From the NCBI GenBank assembly GCA_003224055.1, contig QHYE01000003.1, positions 1 through 64,000 on the forward strand: a stretch of 64,000 bases of DNA. Reading direction: 5' to 3'. This stretch comes from Acidobacteriota bacterium (GTDB lineage: Bacteria > Acidobacteriota > Terriglobia > Acidiferrales > UBA7541). The notes below the pieces were generated by a model. That model searched no databases. It saw nothing but the letters and a program-made list of their open reading frames with translations, and was not told the DNA's origin. Made by a program: the position numbers and the translations under genes. This document shows positions 46,314 through 55,171 of the stretch, one piece after another. The first letter of the stretch is position 1; every line of letters starts with the position of its first letter.

Positions 46314-47540
46314 ATGGCGCCAAGCGAAGTCTGTCCGCCCGCCCATAAACTGGAGATTCGCGGAATGCTCAGCTCTGACAAAGTCCTGACTCCGGCAGCG
46401 GAAGCACTGACCGCCCAAGCCCCAGTTACGCGCTCACCAACCGCCCGCGTTCTTATCGTTGATGATGAGCCCGCTGCCTGCAAGCTGCTGGCCTTGCTGT
46501 TGTCCGAGACAGATTTTGAATGTAAGACCGCGCTCAGTGGTGCTGAAGCTCTACGCCTTCTGGAAAAGGACAATCGCGACGCCATCGTCTGCGACCTCAA
46601 CATGCCGGGGATGACCGGTATGGAGCTCCTTGCGGAAGTTCGCCGCCGGAGCCCTCAGGTAGCCTTTCTAGTCGCCACCGGCCTCGACGATGTGCGTGCG
46701 GGCATACTGGCCATGAAGTCCGGAGCAGACGACTATCTGGTGAAGCCGCTTCATGCGGACCTGGTGATTGCCAGCCTTCACCGCGCCCTGCAGAAGAAAC
46801 GCCTGGAACAGGAAGTGGAAGGCTATCGCTTGCATCTCGAGGAGATGGTCGCCGAACGCACCAAGCAGATGGAAGCCGCGCTCAAACTTGTGGAGCGCAG
46901 CTATGAAGACACTCTCGAAGCCCTCGGGGCCGCCATCGATCTTCGCGACGCCGCAACCGAAGGCCACTCCCGGCGCGTTTGCCGCTTTGCGTTGGAAATG
47001 GCCAAGGCCATGGGCCTCTCCGAAGCTCAGCACAAAACGATTGCCATGGGCGCATACCCTCATGACATTGGGAAGCTCGCTCTCCCCGACGGCATACTCC
47101 TCAAACCAGGTCCCCTCACCGCGGAAGAGCGCGTGTTCATGCAGCAGCACGCGCAAACGGGATATGATCTGGTCAAGCAAATCCCCTTTCTCGCGGACGC
47201 CGCGGAGCTGATCCGGACGCATCATGAACGTTACGATGGCAGCGGTTATCTGCGCGGCCTGAAGGCAGAACAAATTCCCATTGGCGCCAGGATCTTCGAG
47301 GTGGCGGATACCCTCGACGCCATCACTTCCGACAGACCCTATCGGAGGGCTCTTCCTTTCGAGGATGCATTCAGGGTCATCCAGACCGAGTCAGGACGCT
47401 TGTACGATCCACAGGTCTCCACCGCATTTTTCAGTCTGCCCAAGGAAACCTGGCCCACGATTGCCAGGATGCAACACCAAGTCACTTCTCTCCCGTCCTG
47501 GCTGCGCAGCGGCGGCGCCGGCTCTCTTGGTTCCTCCTGA
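46314..47540 (+). CDS. Response regulator with HD-GYP domain
   Basis: 408 aa. Receiver domain (about 44-160) with D50/D51, phospho-acceptor D94 (VCDLNMPGM) and KP pair, a coiled-coil linker (about 163-200), then an HD-GYP phosphodiesterase domain (about 205-375): YPHDIGKLALPDGIL, MQQHAQTGYDL, HHERYDGSGYLRGL. The signature GYP is GYL here. Known HD-GYP proteins hydrolyse cyclic di-GMP or related dinucleotides; activity of this variant is unproven. No histidine kinase is adjacent. Start may be ATG 46314 or the internal ATG at 46365. Confidence 0.92.
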   Translation: MAPSEVCPPAHKLEIRGMLSSDKVLTPAAEALTAQAPVTRSPTARVLIVDDEPAACKLLALLLSETDFECKTALSGAEALRLLEKDNRDAIVCDLNMPGMTGMELLAEVRRRSPQVAFLVATGLDDVRAGILAMKSGADDYLVKPLHADLVIASLHRALQKKRLEQEVEGYRLHLEEMVAERTKQMEAALKLVERSYEDTLEALGAAIDLRDAATEGHSRRVCRFALEMAKAMGLSEAQHKTIAMGAYPHDIGKLALPDGILLKPGPLTAEERVFMQQHAQTGYDLVKQIPFLADAAELIRTHHERYDGSGYLRGLKAEQIPIGARIFEVADTLDAITSDRPYRRALPFEDAFRVIQTESGRLYDPQVSTAFFSLPKETWPTIARMQHQVTSLPSWLRSGGAGSLGSS

Positions 47541-47579
47541 TCTGCCTATGGCTTCATCATCCTGATTCGCTGCCCGTGC

Positions 47580-47607
47580 AGGCGGCCGGACTATAGTCCC
47601 GCCGCCT
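47580..47607. repeat. 28-bp near-perfect palindrome
   Basis: Arms AGGCGGC and GCCGCCT flank a central self-complementary GGACTATAGTCC, with one C/C mismatch on each side of the centre. It lies 40 bases after the HD-GYP stop. There is no T-run, so it is not a typical intrinsic terminator. Possible protein-binding site or dispersed palindrome. Confidence 0.6.
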
Positions 47608-47727
47608 CGTTCTTATCGCACCGCATCCGGTGGCGATGTTCTAGCTCGCCGGAGTTGACGTCCCGTGCAATCCTAAGCACCATCCTTACTGCATAACCTC
47701 TTCGCAAAACCATTCGAAGGAGCCGCC

Positions 47728-48498
47728 ATGACAGAATATCCTCGCTTCGATCTCAGCGGCCAGGTCGCTCTCGTCACTGGGGCGGCGCGTGGGCTGGGCC
47801 GCGCGATCTCCTTGGCGCTGGCTCAGGCCGGTTCCGATGTCGCGCTCGGTTTGCGCGACGTCAAAACTGCCGGCGACCTTGTGCGCGAAATTCAAACCCT
47901 CGGCCGCCAGGCGTTGCCCCTGCAAATGGATGTGACTCGCTTGGACCAAATCTTCCGCGCCGTTCAGCACACTGCCTCTCACTTCGGCCGCCTCGATCTC
48001 CTTGTCAACAACGCCGGTGTTGCACCCGAAAATCTCGCCGAAAATTACGCCGAAGAAGATTTCGACCTCACGCTGGCCGTGAACCTCAAGGGCACTTTCT
48101 TTACTAGCCAAGCCGCCGGGCGAATTATGATTCGCCAGAAAAGTGGCCGCATCATCAATTTGAGTTCCCAAGCCGGTTTTGCCGCCTTGCCCGGAGAGTC
48201 CGTCTACTGCATGACCAAAGCCGCCATCTCTCACCTCACCAAATGCTTTGCCATCGAGTGGGGAAAACACAACATCACTGTGAACGCCGTCGCGCCCACG
48301 TTCATCTCCACGCCCGGCACCGACGCCGCTCTCGCCGACCCCGCCTTCCGCGCCGACGTCCTCGAGCGCATCGCCGGCCTTCACCGTATCGGCGTGCCCA
48401 TGGACGTTGCCGGTGCCGTCGTCTTCCTCGCCTCCCCAGCCTCCTCCCTCATCACCGGCCACACCCTCCTCATCGACGGCGGCTGGACTGCCCGCTAG
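47728..48498 (+). CDS. Short-chain dehydrogenase/reductase
   Basis: 256 aa classical SDR: NAD(P)-binding TGAARGLG at 17-24, NNAG, catalytic Ser in INLSSQAGF, Tyr160 and Lys164 (YCMTK). FabG-like fold; the substrate is not predictable. ATG at 47728 has AAGGAG six bases upstream. Single gene, no clear partner. Confidence 0.93.
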   Translation: MTEYPRFDLSGQVALVTGAARGLGRAISLALAQAGSDVALGLRDVKTAGDLVREIQTLGRQALPLQMDVTRLDQIFRAVQHTASHFGRLDLLVNNAGVAPENLAENYAEEDFDLTLAVNLKGTFFTSQAAGRIMIRQKSGRIINLSSQAGFAALPGESVYCMTKAAISHLTKCFAIEWGKHNITVNAVAPTFISTPGTDAALADPAFRADVLERIAGLHRIGVPMDVAGAVVFLASPASSLITGHTLLIDGGWTAR

Positions 48499-48907
48499 CC
48501 CAACTCCGTTCCGCGTCTGTTCCCACACGAACCCCTACGCGGGCTTTGCGCACAGGAATTCTGATTTTGAGCAAGATGTTGATGAAACTTAGAGAAACTA
48601 GCCGAGATCGGAAGTTGTAACGCTCTACTCTATGACTGGATCACTCTGGCCCTTGGGGTTATTCGCTTATAGTTGGAACTGGGGCCAAAGTGACCGCAGC
48701 CATTGTGAACTGTAAGACAAGCATTCTGCTGTCGGCGCAGAAATCGCAGTTTGCTTGGGATACCGACCAGGCTTCCCGCGGAGCCATGTGCGTGGAGCAT
48801 CCTTAGGCCGGATGCTGTCTTTGCTGTGCGTGCAAGGGTCTTGATTTTCAAAAAGAAATATCAAAAAGTCTTCAGGCCAATCCGTCAGCAAGAGGGGCCC
48901 TAATTCT
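48499..48907. other. Intergenic stretch with no recognisable feature
   Basis: 409 bases between the SDR gene and the 3' end of the hypothetical gene on the minus strand. Short open frames exist on both strands but none has a ribosome binding site or family resemblance. No hairpin terminator or RNA gene was recognised. Confidence 0.6.
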
Positions 48908-49858
48908 CTATCGTTTGCTTTCCAGCAGCGCGCAATTGGCGACGCATCTTGCTGCCAGCATCTCAATTTCCGCCTTCTTGTGATTCGGGACGCGCGCGCT
49001 GGCTTCCGGCACAACGATGAGCGACTGCGGGCCATCGGCTACGTCAAACTTGCACTCGAACTGCAAAGACTGAACGCCCCGCTGCTGGCAGCCATTTTTC
49101 TCCAGCGCAGACTCAAACATCTCCGGCCTCGTGTGCAGCTGGTTCGCGACTTGCGACGGCAGCATCGCCACGACCATCGGCACGGGAGATTTGATTTTGA
49201 TGCTTACCTGTTCGCCGTCATGGTCCGGCGTGAACCCGCCATACACCTTCAAGAAGGACGTCAGCTGGTACTTCTCTTTGATCTGCCGCGTCCATTGGTA
49301 CTCCGGTTGAATGCAGTTTTCTACGCAATCCCAGCGGTAGTATTGGATGTGGACGTCATTGGGAGAAACAAATCGCCGCGTGACCGATCCCTGCCCCGTC
49401 AATATCGTCGCAATTCCCACTCCCACCGCTTGATCTACCTTGCTATTGGGCTTTAACACGGCGCCGAGTCCCGCGAACACCGCCGCATCCGGGTTGTTTC
49501 GCTCGTCTTGGATAACCAGTGTCAGCGCTCCGGGAGGCATGTCGCAGACGTACGTCGTCTCCACCACATGTTCCCGCAGGCAGATGCGTCGCAGGTTCAC
49601 GATGCTCTCGGGATGCTGCAGCGCCAGGTTCCAGTCCTCCGCTGGCGTCATGAAAATCGTGATCGGCTTTTGCGCCTTGATGTCCACATGATTGTTCCCG
49701 CCATCCGGCCCCGGCCGATAAGTCCGCGCCGTGTGGAAGTACGCAGGGTCCAGGCGCACGCTTTCGTCATTGGCAGGCAGCCAATTAAACACTCGTTGCT
49801 GTCCAAACGACGGCCCAGCAAACGTGCAGATCAGCAACATTGCGAAAGGGACTCGCAT
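48908..49858 (-). CDS. Secreted protein of unknown function
   Basis: About 316 aa with a signal peptide (MRVPFAMLLICTFAGPSFGQ). The mature part has several Cys in probable pairs (CLREHV..., YVCDMPP, WDCVENC, NGCQQRG, FECKFD, RCVANC). No family recognised. ATG at 49858 gives the best signal peptide; an ATG five codons upstream (49873) is possible. Monocistronic; the nearest gene upstream on the same strand is 240 bases away. Likely periplasmic. Confidence 0.7.
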   Translation of the reverse strand: MRVPFAMLLICTFAGPSFGQQRVFNWLPANDESVRLDPAYFHTARTYRPGPDGGNNHVDIKAQKPITIFMTPAEDWNLALQHPESIVNLRRICLREHVVETTYVCDMPPGALTLVIQDERNNPDAAVFAGLGAVLKPNSKVDQAVGVGIATILTGQGSVTRRFVSPNDVHIQYYRWDCVENCIQPEYQWTRQIKEKYQLTSFLKVYGGFTPDHDGEQVSIKIKSPVPMVVAMLPSQVANQLHTRPEMFESALEKNGCQQRGVQSLQFECKFDVADGPQSLIVVPEASARVPNHKKAEIEMLAARCVANCALLESKR

Positions 49859-50097
49859 TTTGGCGTTTCTCATAGTAATTCCATTGAAACGCGAAGGCCT
49901 TTCGCTCGCAAGGATTTAGCTCGAAACTGTCTCCTTGAAGTATCCTGACCATTAGTACAGCTAAGCTGGCATTCCCTACTTTAGATTAAAAAAGGCGGGA
50001 TGCCCGGACATGAGAGGAAGGGAAAGGGAAAGTCTGTAGGCCCCGCTCTTGATGTCCTCCGGGCAGAGCCAGAGCCTAGGGCGCGCGGTCTGCGCAC

Positions 50098-50706
50098 TCA
50101 GTACGTCAGCGACCAGCCGACCACCGTCATCGTCAGCACCAGCAAAAGTATCCCTGTGCTGACCATGCTCAGCGTTCTGCCGTGCCCCAGCAAATAGTCG
50201 CGCGATTCGGGGTCAATGCAGAGCAGTATAGTCACAACCAGCACCACGCCCCAGGCGAGCAGTATAGGAACGCCTTGATGCCGCCCAATCATCTCGAAGA
50301 ATTGCGACGGAGGCTGCCCCGCCGGAATCCACCACGGCAGCAGCGGCGCCACCCCTGCCGCGAGAGAAAACGTCAGCAGCTTCCGCGTGAACCAGCCCTT
50401 GACCTTGGGCCGGGCGTCTTTCCAGACGAAATAGTCCCAGGCCAGCAAGCCGATCGCCAGCGGCACCCATCCATACATCGCCGCTTTCAGATCGAACCAC
50501 CACCACGCGCGAAACAGCGCCCTCCCGTGGTTCGCCATCGCCAACCGCGGCAGCAGGAATACTCCCAGCAGCGAGTTACAGAGCACGGCGGCGAATATCG
50601 TCACCAGACTCATGAATTGAAACCAGTACCGCGTCGGCACTCTTTTGCAGCGAGTGCAAACGGACTGTTTGGGCAGGAAATTCAGTCCACAGCGGTCGCA
50701 ATACAC
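50098..50706 (-). CDS. Zinc-ribbon membrane protein of unknown function
   Basis: 202 aa. A CxxC...CxxC zinc ribbon at the N-terminus (CDRCGLNF, CTRCKRVP) is followed by about five membrane helices (around 30-53, 76-92, 110-130, 146-164, 177-199). No known family. Zinc ribbons at the start of small membrane proteins are common in this phylum. The ATG at 50706 lacks a clear ribosome binding site. Confidence 0.7.
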   Translation of the reverse strand: MYCDRCGLNFLPKQSVCTRCKRVPTRYWFQFMSLVTIFAAVLCNSLLGVFLLPRLAMANHGRALFRAWWWFDLKAAMYGWVPLAIGLLAWDYFVWKDARPKVKGWFTRKLLTFSLAAGVAPLLPWWIPAGQPPSQFFEMIGRHQGVPILLAWGVVLVVTILLCIDPESRDYLLGHGRTLSMVSTGILLLVLTMTVVGWSLTY

Positions 50707-50918
50707 GGGTGCTCTCCCTGAGCAGGGAACGACGAACCTGCAATCGCTGTCAGGTTACTGCGAAAGTCGTTCCAAAAACTACTGGCCCGACGGTCAGTTT
50801 TGGTCTCGGTCTTTTTTCCTGCACAAAAGTTTCGAGGGCCAGATGCCTTCGCGCGTCTCTTCCCGCCGCGTAGCCCCACGCTGCGTTTTTCCCGCTTTGG
50901 TTCGTGCTCCGCGCGCCC

Positions 50919-51551
50919 TCAGCGGAACCACGCCGGCTCGGCTCCCGCTTTCCGCCCTTCTTCCTGCAACTGGTCCACTTTTCTCTCGAGGTCCGCTTTT
51001 TTTCTCTCCAGATCTTTTACCTGGCCATTCCAATCCTCAATGTACGCAACGTTGTCTTTCATTCCCGTGGTCACGTCAAATCCGCCGGTCCCGTACTTCT
51101 TCATGTCGTCCTTCAATTTCGCAATCTGCTGTTCGGTTGCGGCTATCTGATCCAGCAGCACACGGGCCTTCCCGCGCCAATATGCCTCGTCCCGTCCGGA
51201 CTTCGGCACCACGCCCGTCTTCGGTTTTCCAGTGGCCTTCTTCGCCCCTGCCGCGCCGCCGCCCGCTGGTTTTTCATCCCCCACGATGGAGACGCCATTG
51301 CCGCGCATTCCGGACAAATCGTCTTCGGTATATACCTTTTTCGGCTTGGCTTTTTCCTTCTCCGATTTCTTCGTCGCGTCTCCCCCAGCTTCGCTTTTCT
51401 TCGGTTCCGTCTGCGATTGTGTTTGCGAAGAAGGTTGCTGCGAAGACTGCGAAGTATCCTGCTGCGACTGGCCAAAAGCAGCTGCCGTCAGCCACAATAC
51501 GGCCAGAAAAGCCCAGAAAATCTTTTTGCACAGCCGATCGCCCTTTTTCAT
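50919..51551 (-). CDS. Secreted coiled-coil protein of unknown function
   Basis: 210 aa. Signal peptide (MKKGDRLCKKIFWAFLAVLWL...FGQ), a low-complexity Ser/Gln/Lys region (about 28-110), then a C-terminal helical coiled coil (RGKARVLLDQIAATEQQIAKLK, LERKKADLERKVDQLQEE). No domain recognised. ATG at 51551 is placed directly before the signal peptide; an upstream in-frame stretch to 51602 would hide it. Ribosome binding site weak. Confidence 0.7.
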   Translation of the reverse strand: MKKGDRLCKKIFWAFLAVLWLTAAAFGQSQQDTSQSSQQPSSQTQSQTEPKKSEAGGDATKKSEKEKAKPKKVYTEDDLSGMRGNGVSIVGDEKPAGGGAAGAKKATGKPKTGVVPKSGRDEAYWRGKARVLLDQIAATEQQIAKLKDDMKKYGTGGFDVTTGMKDNVAYIEDWNGQVKDLERKKADLERKVDQLQEEGRKAGAEPAWFR

Positions 51552-51751
51552 GGAAAATCTCACGCGGGAGAATGCAATTTTGAACGCTACGCCCGCTTCC
51601 AAAGACGGTCAAGCCGAATCCATTTGTTGCAACCCAGAGAGCGCCCGTACTTCGCAGCTATTTCCGGCAGTCGGTTGCCCGCGTTACACGCCCTTTGATA
51701 CAGTGCCAGATTGCTCGGCGTCCAATGGTTTCATCCCTGACGGAGGCACAC

Positions 51752-51925
51752 ATGCCCATTTCCAAGGAACTTCTCGACATTCTCGTTTGTCCCGTTTGCA
51801 AGGAGCCGGTGAAACTGCTCGCCGATGGCTCGGGCCTGAAATGCGGAGCGTGCCGCCGTGTCTATCCGGTGCGCGACGATATTCCCGTGATGCTGAGCGA
51901 AGAAGCGACGATCGCTCCAGAGTAG
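51752..51925 (+). CDS. Trm112/UPF0434-like small zinc protein
   Basis: 57 aa. LDILVCPVCKEPVKLLADG and LKCGACRRVYPVRDDIPVML match the Trm112/YcaR family; four Cys in two CxxC pairs should bind zinc. Homologues activate methyltransferases or lie in LPS-related operons (E. coli ycaR lies near lpxK and kdsB). GGAGG is six bases before the ATG at 51752. The heptose kinase gene starts 25 bases after its stop. Confidence 0.9.
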   Translation: MPISKELLDILVCPVCKEPVKLLADGSGLKCGACRRVYPVRDDIPVMLSEEATIAPE

Positions 51926-51950
51926 CTCCGGGAGGGTTAGAAAAAAACGA

Positions 51951-53024
51951 ATGGCCCGCATGTCCAGCAACATCTCCCATTCCGTTCCTCGCCTGAAACG
52001 ATGGCTCCCCCGCCTGCGCGGCAAGCGCATCGGCGTCCTCGGAGACTTAATGCTCGATCGCTACCTCTGGGGGACGGCCTCGCGCCTTTCGCCGGAAGCG
52101 GCGGTTCCCGTCGTTGACTTCGTCGAGCAAAGTGAATGCCTTGGCGGCGCGGGAAATGTCGCCGTAAACATCGCCGCACTCGGAGGAGAGGTCGAAGCGT
52201 TTGGTGTGATTGGAAGTGACGAAGCCGGTCGAGCTCTGGACCGATGCCTGCGAGTTGCAGGCATCACGCACAAAGGAGTTGTAAGCGATTCGAAGCGCGT
52301 CACCACGATAAAAACTCGCATCATTGCTCGCCACCAGCAGGTTGTTCGCGTGGATCACGAACGCCGCGAACCGCTCCGCCCGGAAACCCAGGAAAGACTC
52401 TTGCGTCTGCTTTTTTCCGCACTCAGGCATCTCGACACGCTCGTGCTTTCCGACTACGACAAAGGTCTCATCACCGACGACTTCGCCGACCGCGTCCTCA
52501 GCGCCGCGCATCAATTGAAAGTTCCCGTTTTCGTGAAGCCGAAAACGTCGCGCCTTTATGCGTATCGTGGCGCGCGCGCCATCGTCTGCAACGCTAAGGA
52601 AGCCGGCTTCTACGTCACGCGTTCCCTCGCCGACGAAAAATCCGTCGAAGAAGCCGGCCGCGCCTTGCTCGCGCATTTCGGCTGCAGCGCCGTGGTCATC
52701 ACCCGTGGTGAAAAGGGAATGAGCATCTTCGAAGAAACGTCGGCCCGTCATCTCCATGTTCCCGCGACAAGCTTTGAAGTCACCTACGCACGTGTGGGCC
52801 AGCCCGGCATCGAGCGCAGTGCCACCGGCCGCCAGGTCTTCGACGTCACCGGCGCCGGCGACACGGTTCTCAGCACTCTCGCGCTCGCTGCCGCCGCAGG
52901 CGCACCCCTCGCGGACGCCGCCATGCTCGCGAACACCGCCGCCGGCGTCGTCGTCGGCAAACTCGGCACCGCCAGCGTCACCCGGCAGGAACTCCTCCAC
53001 GCCCTCGACGATATCCGCGGGTGA
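51951..53024 (+). CDS. D-beta-D-heptose-7-phosphate kinase (RfaE1/HldA-like)
   Basis: 357 aa PfkB-family sugar kinase. GDLMLDRYLWG at the start, GGAGNVAVNIAALGG, and the C-terminal VTGAGDTVLS with the catalytic Asp match the RfaE kinase domain. Makes heptose-1,7-bisphosphate for LPS inner core. The second (nucleotidyltransferase) domain of E. coli HldE is missing, so a separate HldC/RfaE2 gene is expected elsewhere. It follows the Trm112-like gene by 25 bases; the two are probably co-transcribed. Confidence 0.9.
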   Translation: MARMSSNISHSVPRLKRWLPRLRGKRIGVLGDLMLDRYLWGTASRLSPEAAVPVVDFVEQSECLGGAGNVAVNIAALGGEVEAFGVIGSDEAGRALDRCLRVAGITHKGVVSDSKRVTTIKTRIIARHQQVVRVDHERREPLRPETQERLLRLLFSALRHLDTLVLSDYDKGLITDDFADRVLSAAHQLKVPVFVKPKTSRLYAYRGARAIVCNAKEAGFYVTRSLADEKSVEEAGRALLAHFGCSAVVITRGEKGMSIFEETSARHLHVPATSFEVTYARVGQPGIERSATGRQVFDVTGAGDTVLSTLALAAAAGAPLADAAMLANTAAGVVVGKLGTASVTRQELLHALDDIRG

Positions 53025-53058
53025 CTTTTTCTGAGAAGCGCTTGGCGAAAGAAAATGA

Positions 53059-53502
53059 CTACGGTGGAAAACTGAAGGACTTGTCTCTTGGGAGAATCCA
53101 AACTTCCACGACGCGCGTCTTGCGGCTCTTTTCCGCATCGCTCGCGTCCGGCATCGGCGAATAGGGGCTGACTCTCACCGTGACGGCCACGCTGGTCGAA
53201 CCTCGTGGACTTCTGAGGCGTTCGATCGCGTAGCTCTTCACCGGCCCGTAGTAACCCTGAGGCCCCCAGTCCGCGAGAAAATCATTCATCGTGTAGCTCG
53301 CGCTGGGCTTCCAGAGCTGATACGCCTGAGCCATATCGCCCGCGACCACCGCATTGAAGAAACGCTCCGCTACTTTTTTTTCCGGATAGTAGCGGAACGT
53401 GAACCACAGCACCACGACCGTGACGAGCGTCAGCGCCGCAATCGTAAACGCCATGGCCCGTGATTTTTCCGGTTTTGCAGCAGGTGGATCGAGAAGTGAC
53501 AT
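53059..53502 (-). CDS. Membrane-anchored protein of unknown function
   Basis: 147 aa. One membrane helix (about 18-36, FTIAALTLVTVVVLWF) then a soluble domain that resembles small NTF2/DUF4878-like folds (AERFFNAVVAGDMAQAYQL) in appearance. No confident family. ATG at 53502 with AGGAG eight bases upstream; the longer frame to 53568 is not needed. Convergent with the heptose kinase gene. Confidence 0.75.
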   Translation of the reverse strand: MSLLDPPAAKPEKSRAMAFTIAALTLVTVVVLWFTFRYYPEKKVAERFFNAVVAGDMAQAYQLWKPSASYTMNDFLADWGPQGYYGPVKSYAIERLRSPRGSTSVAVTVRVSPYSPMPDASDAEKSRKTRVVEVWILPRDKSFSFPP

Positions 53503-53833
53503 TCCGAAGTCTCCTGCCCCGCGAGCGTCAGATTCAAACTTGCAGTTGCTTCGGTGCCATCCCCGCACTTCGCAGCAACAACCAAAATCGTAGCAGAGTC
53601 TGTGTCTCCGAGTAAAAGGCGTGGATCGCGCCGACCCGGTCTTGGGTCACTTTCGCAATCAGTAGCGACATTTGTCAGGCCACAAGCAAGAAATGTGCCA
53701 AATCCACGCCCTCCTGTTCCGCTGCGAAAATCGGGATTCGAAACTGCTAGTAACCCTCCCGGAGCAATCGACTCCAAAACTGGAAATTCAGGACGCCGTG
53801 TGGTTACGATGGAACATTGTCAGGGAGGTGTGT

Positions 53834-55162
53834 ATGCATCGCGTGTGGGGGCGGCTTGCCCTGGTTCTACTTTTGCCGATGTGCGCTGCGGCTCAGAGTG
53901 CGTCAACAAACGAGCGTGACCAAGAAATGCAGGAGATGCGCGCTCGGATTGAAAGACTTGAAAAGCTCGTCGCCGAACTGCAGAAAGAAAAAGAATCCAA
54001 GAACGCCGTCACAACTGCGCAAGCGGCCGGCGAACCGATTCCGCCGCCGTCCACTCCCGCCGTTCCTTCGGCGCAGCACGAGGACACTGTCGCCTCCATG
54101 GATCATTCCGGCGGACAGGGCGGAGCGCCGAATGGCACGGAGCGGAAGTTTCCGGCCCTTCATTTCCGAGGTTTCGGAGACGTGGATTTTGCCGCGACCG
54201 ACGATAAGACCACCCACAGCGGTTTCAACATGGGGCAGTTCATACTTCATCTTTCCTCGCCTCTCTCCGAGAAGGTCTCCGTCTTCGGAGAGACCAGCTT
54301 CACCGCGCAGACGACGCCCACGGCGACCGTCTATAACGTCGACGTCGAGCGGTTGCTGATCCGCTACGATTACAACGACTTTTTCAAGCTCTCCTTTGGC
54401 CGCTATCACACTCCGATCAACTACTGGAATACCGCCTTTCACCACGGCCTGTGGCTGCAAACTACCATCGCTCGCCCGGAGATGATCCGCTTTGGTGGAC
54501 GCTTCCAGCCGGTGCACTTCGTCGGCATGCAGGCTGAGGGCAATATTCCTTCCGGACCGCTCGGGTTGGGATACACGGCCGGCCTCGGAAATGGCAGGTC
54601 TGGCAATATCGCCCGGCCTGGCGATGGCGGCGATGTCAACAACAACCGGGCTTGGTTTGCGAACCTCTTCGCACGCCCGGCGGCGCTGAACGGCTTGCAA
54701 GTGGGCGGCGCGGTTTACGGCGATTTGGCAACGCCTTCGCCGGCGCTGACCGGCACTCCCCAATTCCGCGAACTGATCACCTCGGCACACGTTGTTTGGA
54801 CCAAGGAGACTCCCGAGTTTTTGGCGGAGTTTGCGCACGTCCGTCACCGCAACACGGTGACCCAACAGGAATTCAACAGCAGTTCGGCCTACGTGCAGGT
54901 TGCTTACCGCCTGCCCGGAGAAGCGCGCAAGTGGAAGCCGTATTACCGCTTCGAATGGTCGAACATAAACCCCAGCGATCCATTGTTCACTACCACCACC
55001 CAGCCCGCGCCCCTGGTGAATGCCCTGACGGGCTCGACCGTAGGTGTTCGCTACGACATAACCAACTTTGCCGTGTTCAAGGCCGAATACCGCCACACAG
55101 AGCGCAGAGCCACGGACCCCGTCGTCAACGGGTTCTTCCTGCAAACCTGTTTCACCTTCTGA
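53834..55162 (+). CDS. Outer membrane porin, phosphate-selective O/P-like
   Basis: 442 aa. Signal peptide (MHRVWGRLALVLLLPMCAAAQ), a coiled-coil (about 25-58, RARIERLEKLVAELQKEK), then a beta-barrel with alternating aromatic strands ending in a terminal Phe (FLQTCFTF). The coiled-coil plus barrel is OprP/OprO-like. ATG at 53834 with AGGGAGG upstream; the open frame before it is leader. It is directly followed by a small phosphate-binding-like protein gene. Confidence 0.85.
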   Translation: MHRVWGRLALVLLLPMCAAAQSASTNERDQEMQEMRARIERLEKLVAELQKEKESKNAVTTAQAAGEPIPPPSTPAVPSAQHEDTVASMDHSGGQGGAPNGTERKFPALHFRGFGDVDFAATDDKTTHSGFNMGQFILHLSSPLSEKVSVFGETSFTAQTTPTATVYNVDVERLLIRYDYNDFFKLSFGRYHTPINYWNTAFHHGLWLQTTIARPEMIRFGGRFQPVHFVGMQAEGNIPSGPLGLGYTAGLGNGRSGNIARPGDGGDVNNNRAWFANLFARPAALNGLQVGGAVYGDLATPSPALTGTPQFRELITSAHVVWTKETPEFLAEFAHVRHRNTVTQQEFNSSSAYVQVAYRLPGEARKWKPYYRFEWSNINPSDPLFTTTTQPAPLVNALTGSTVGVRYDITNFAVFKAEYRHTERRATDPVVNGFFLQTCFTF

Positions 55163-55171
55163 GGGATGACC

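Noticed and set aside
48630-48851. Short minus-strand open frame in the 48.5-48.9 kb gap
   Set aside because: No ribosome binding site, no recognised family, and basic low-information composition.
49968-50004. GGCATTCCC...GGGATGCC inverted repeat
   Set aside because: One bulge and a 20-base A-rich loop; the A/T run is in the loop and not after the stem. No function assigned.
52047-53138. Long antisense open frame (363 codons) opposite the heptose kinase gene
   Set aside because: Opposite strand encodes a well-conserved PfkB kinase; no coding signs in the antisense product.
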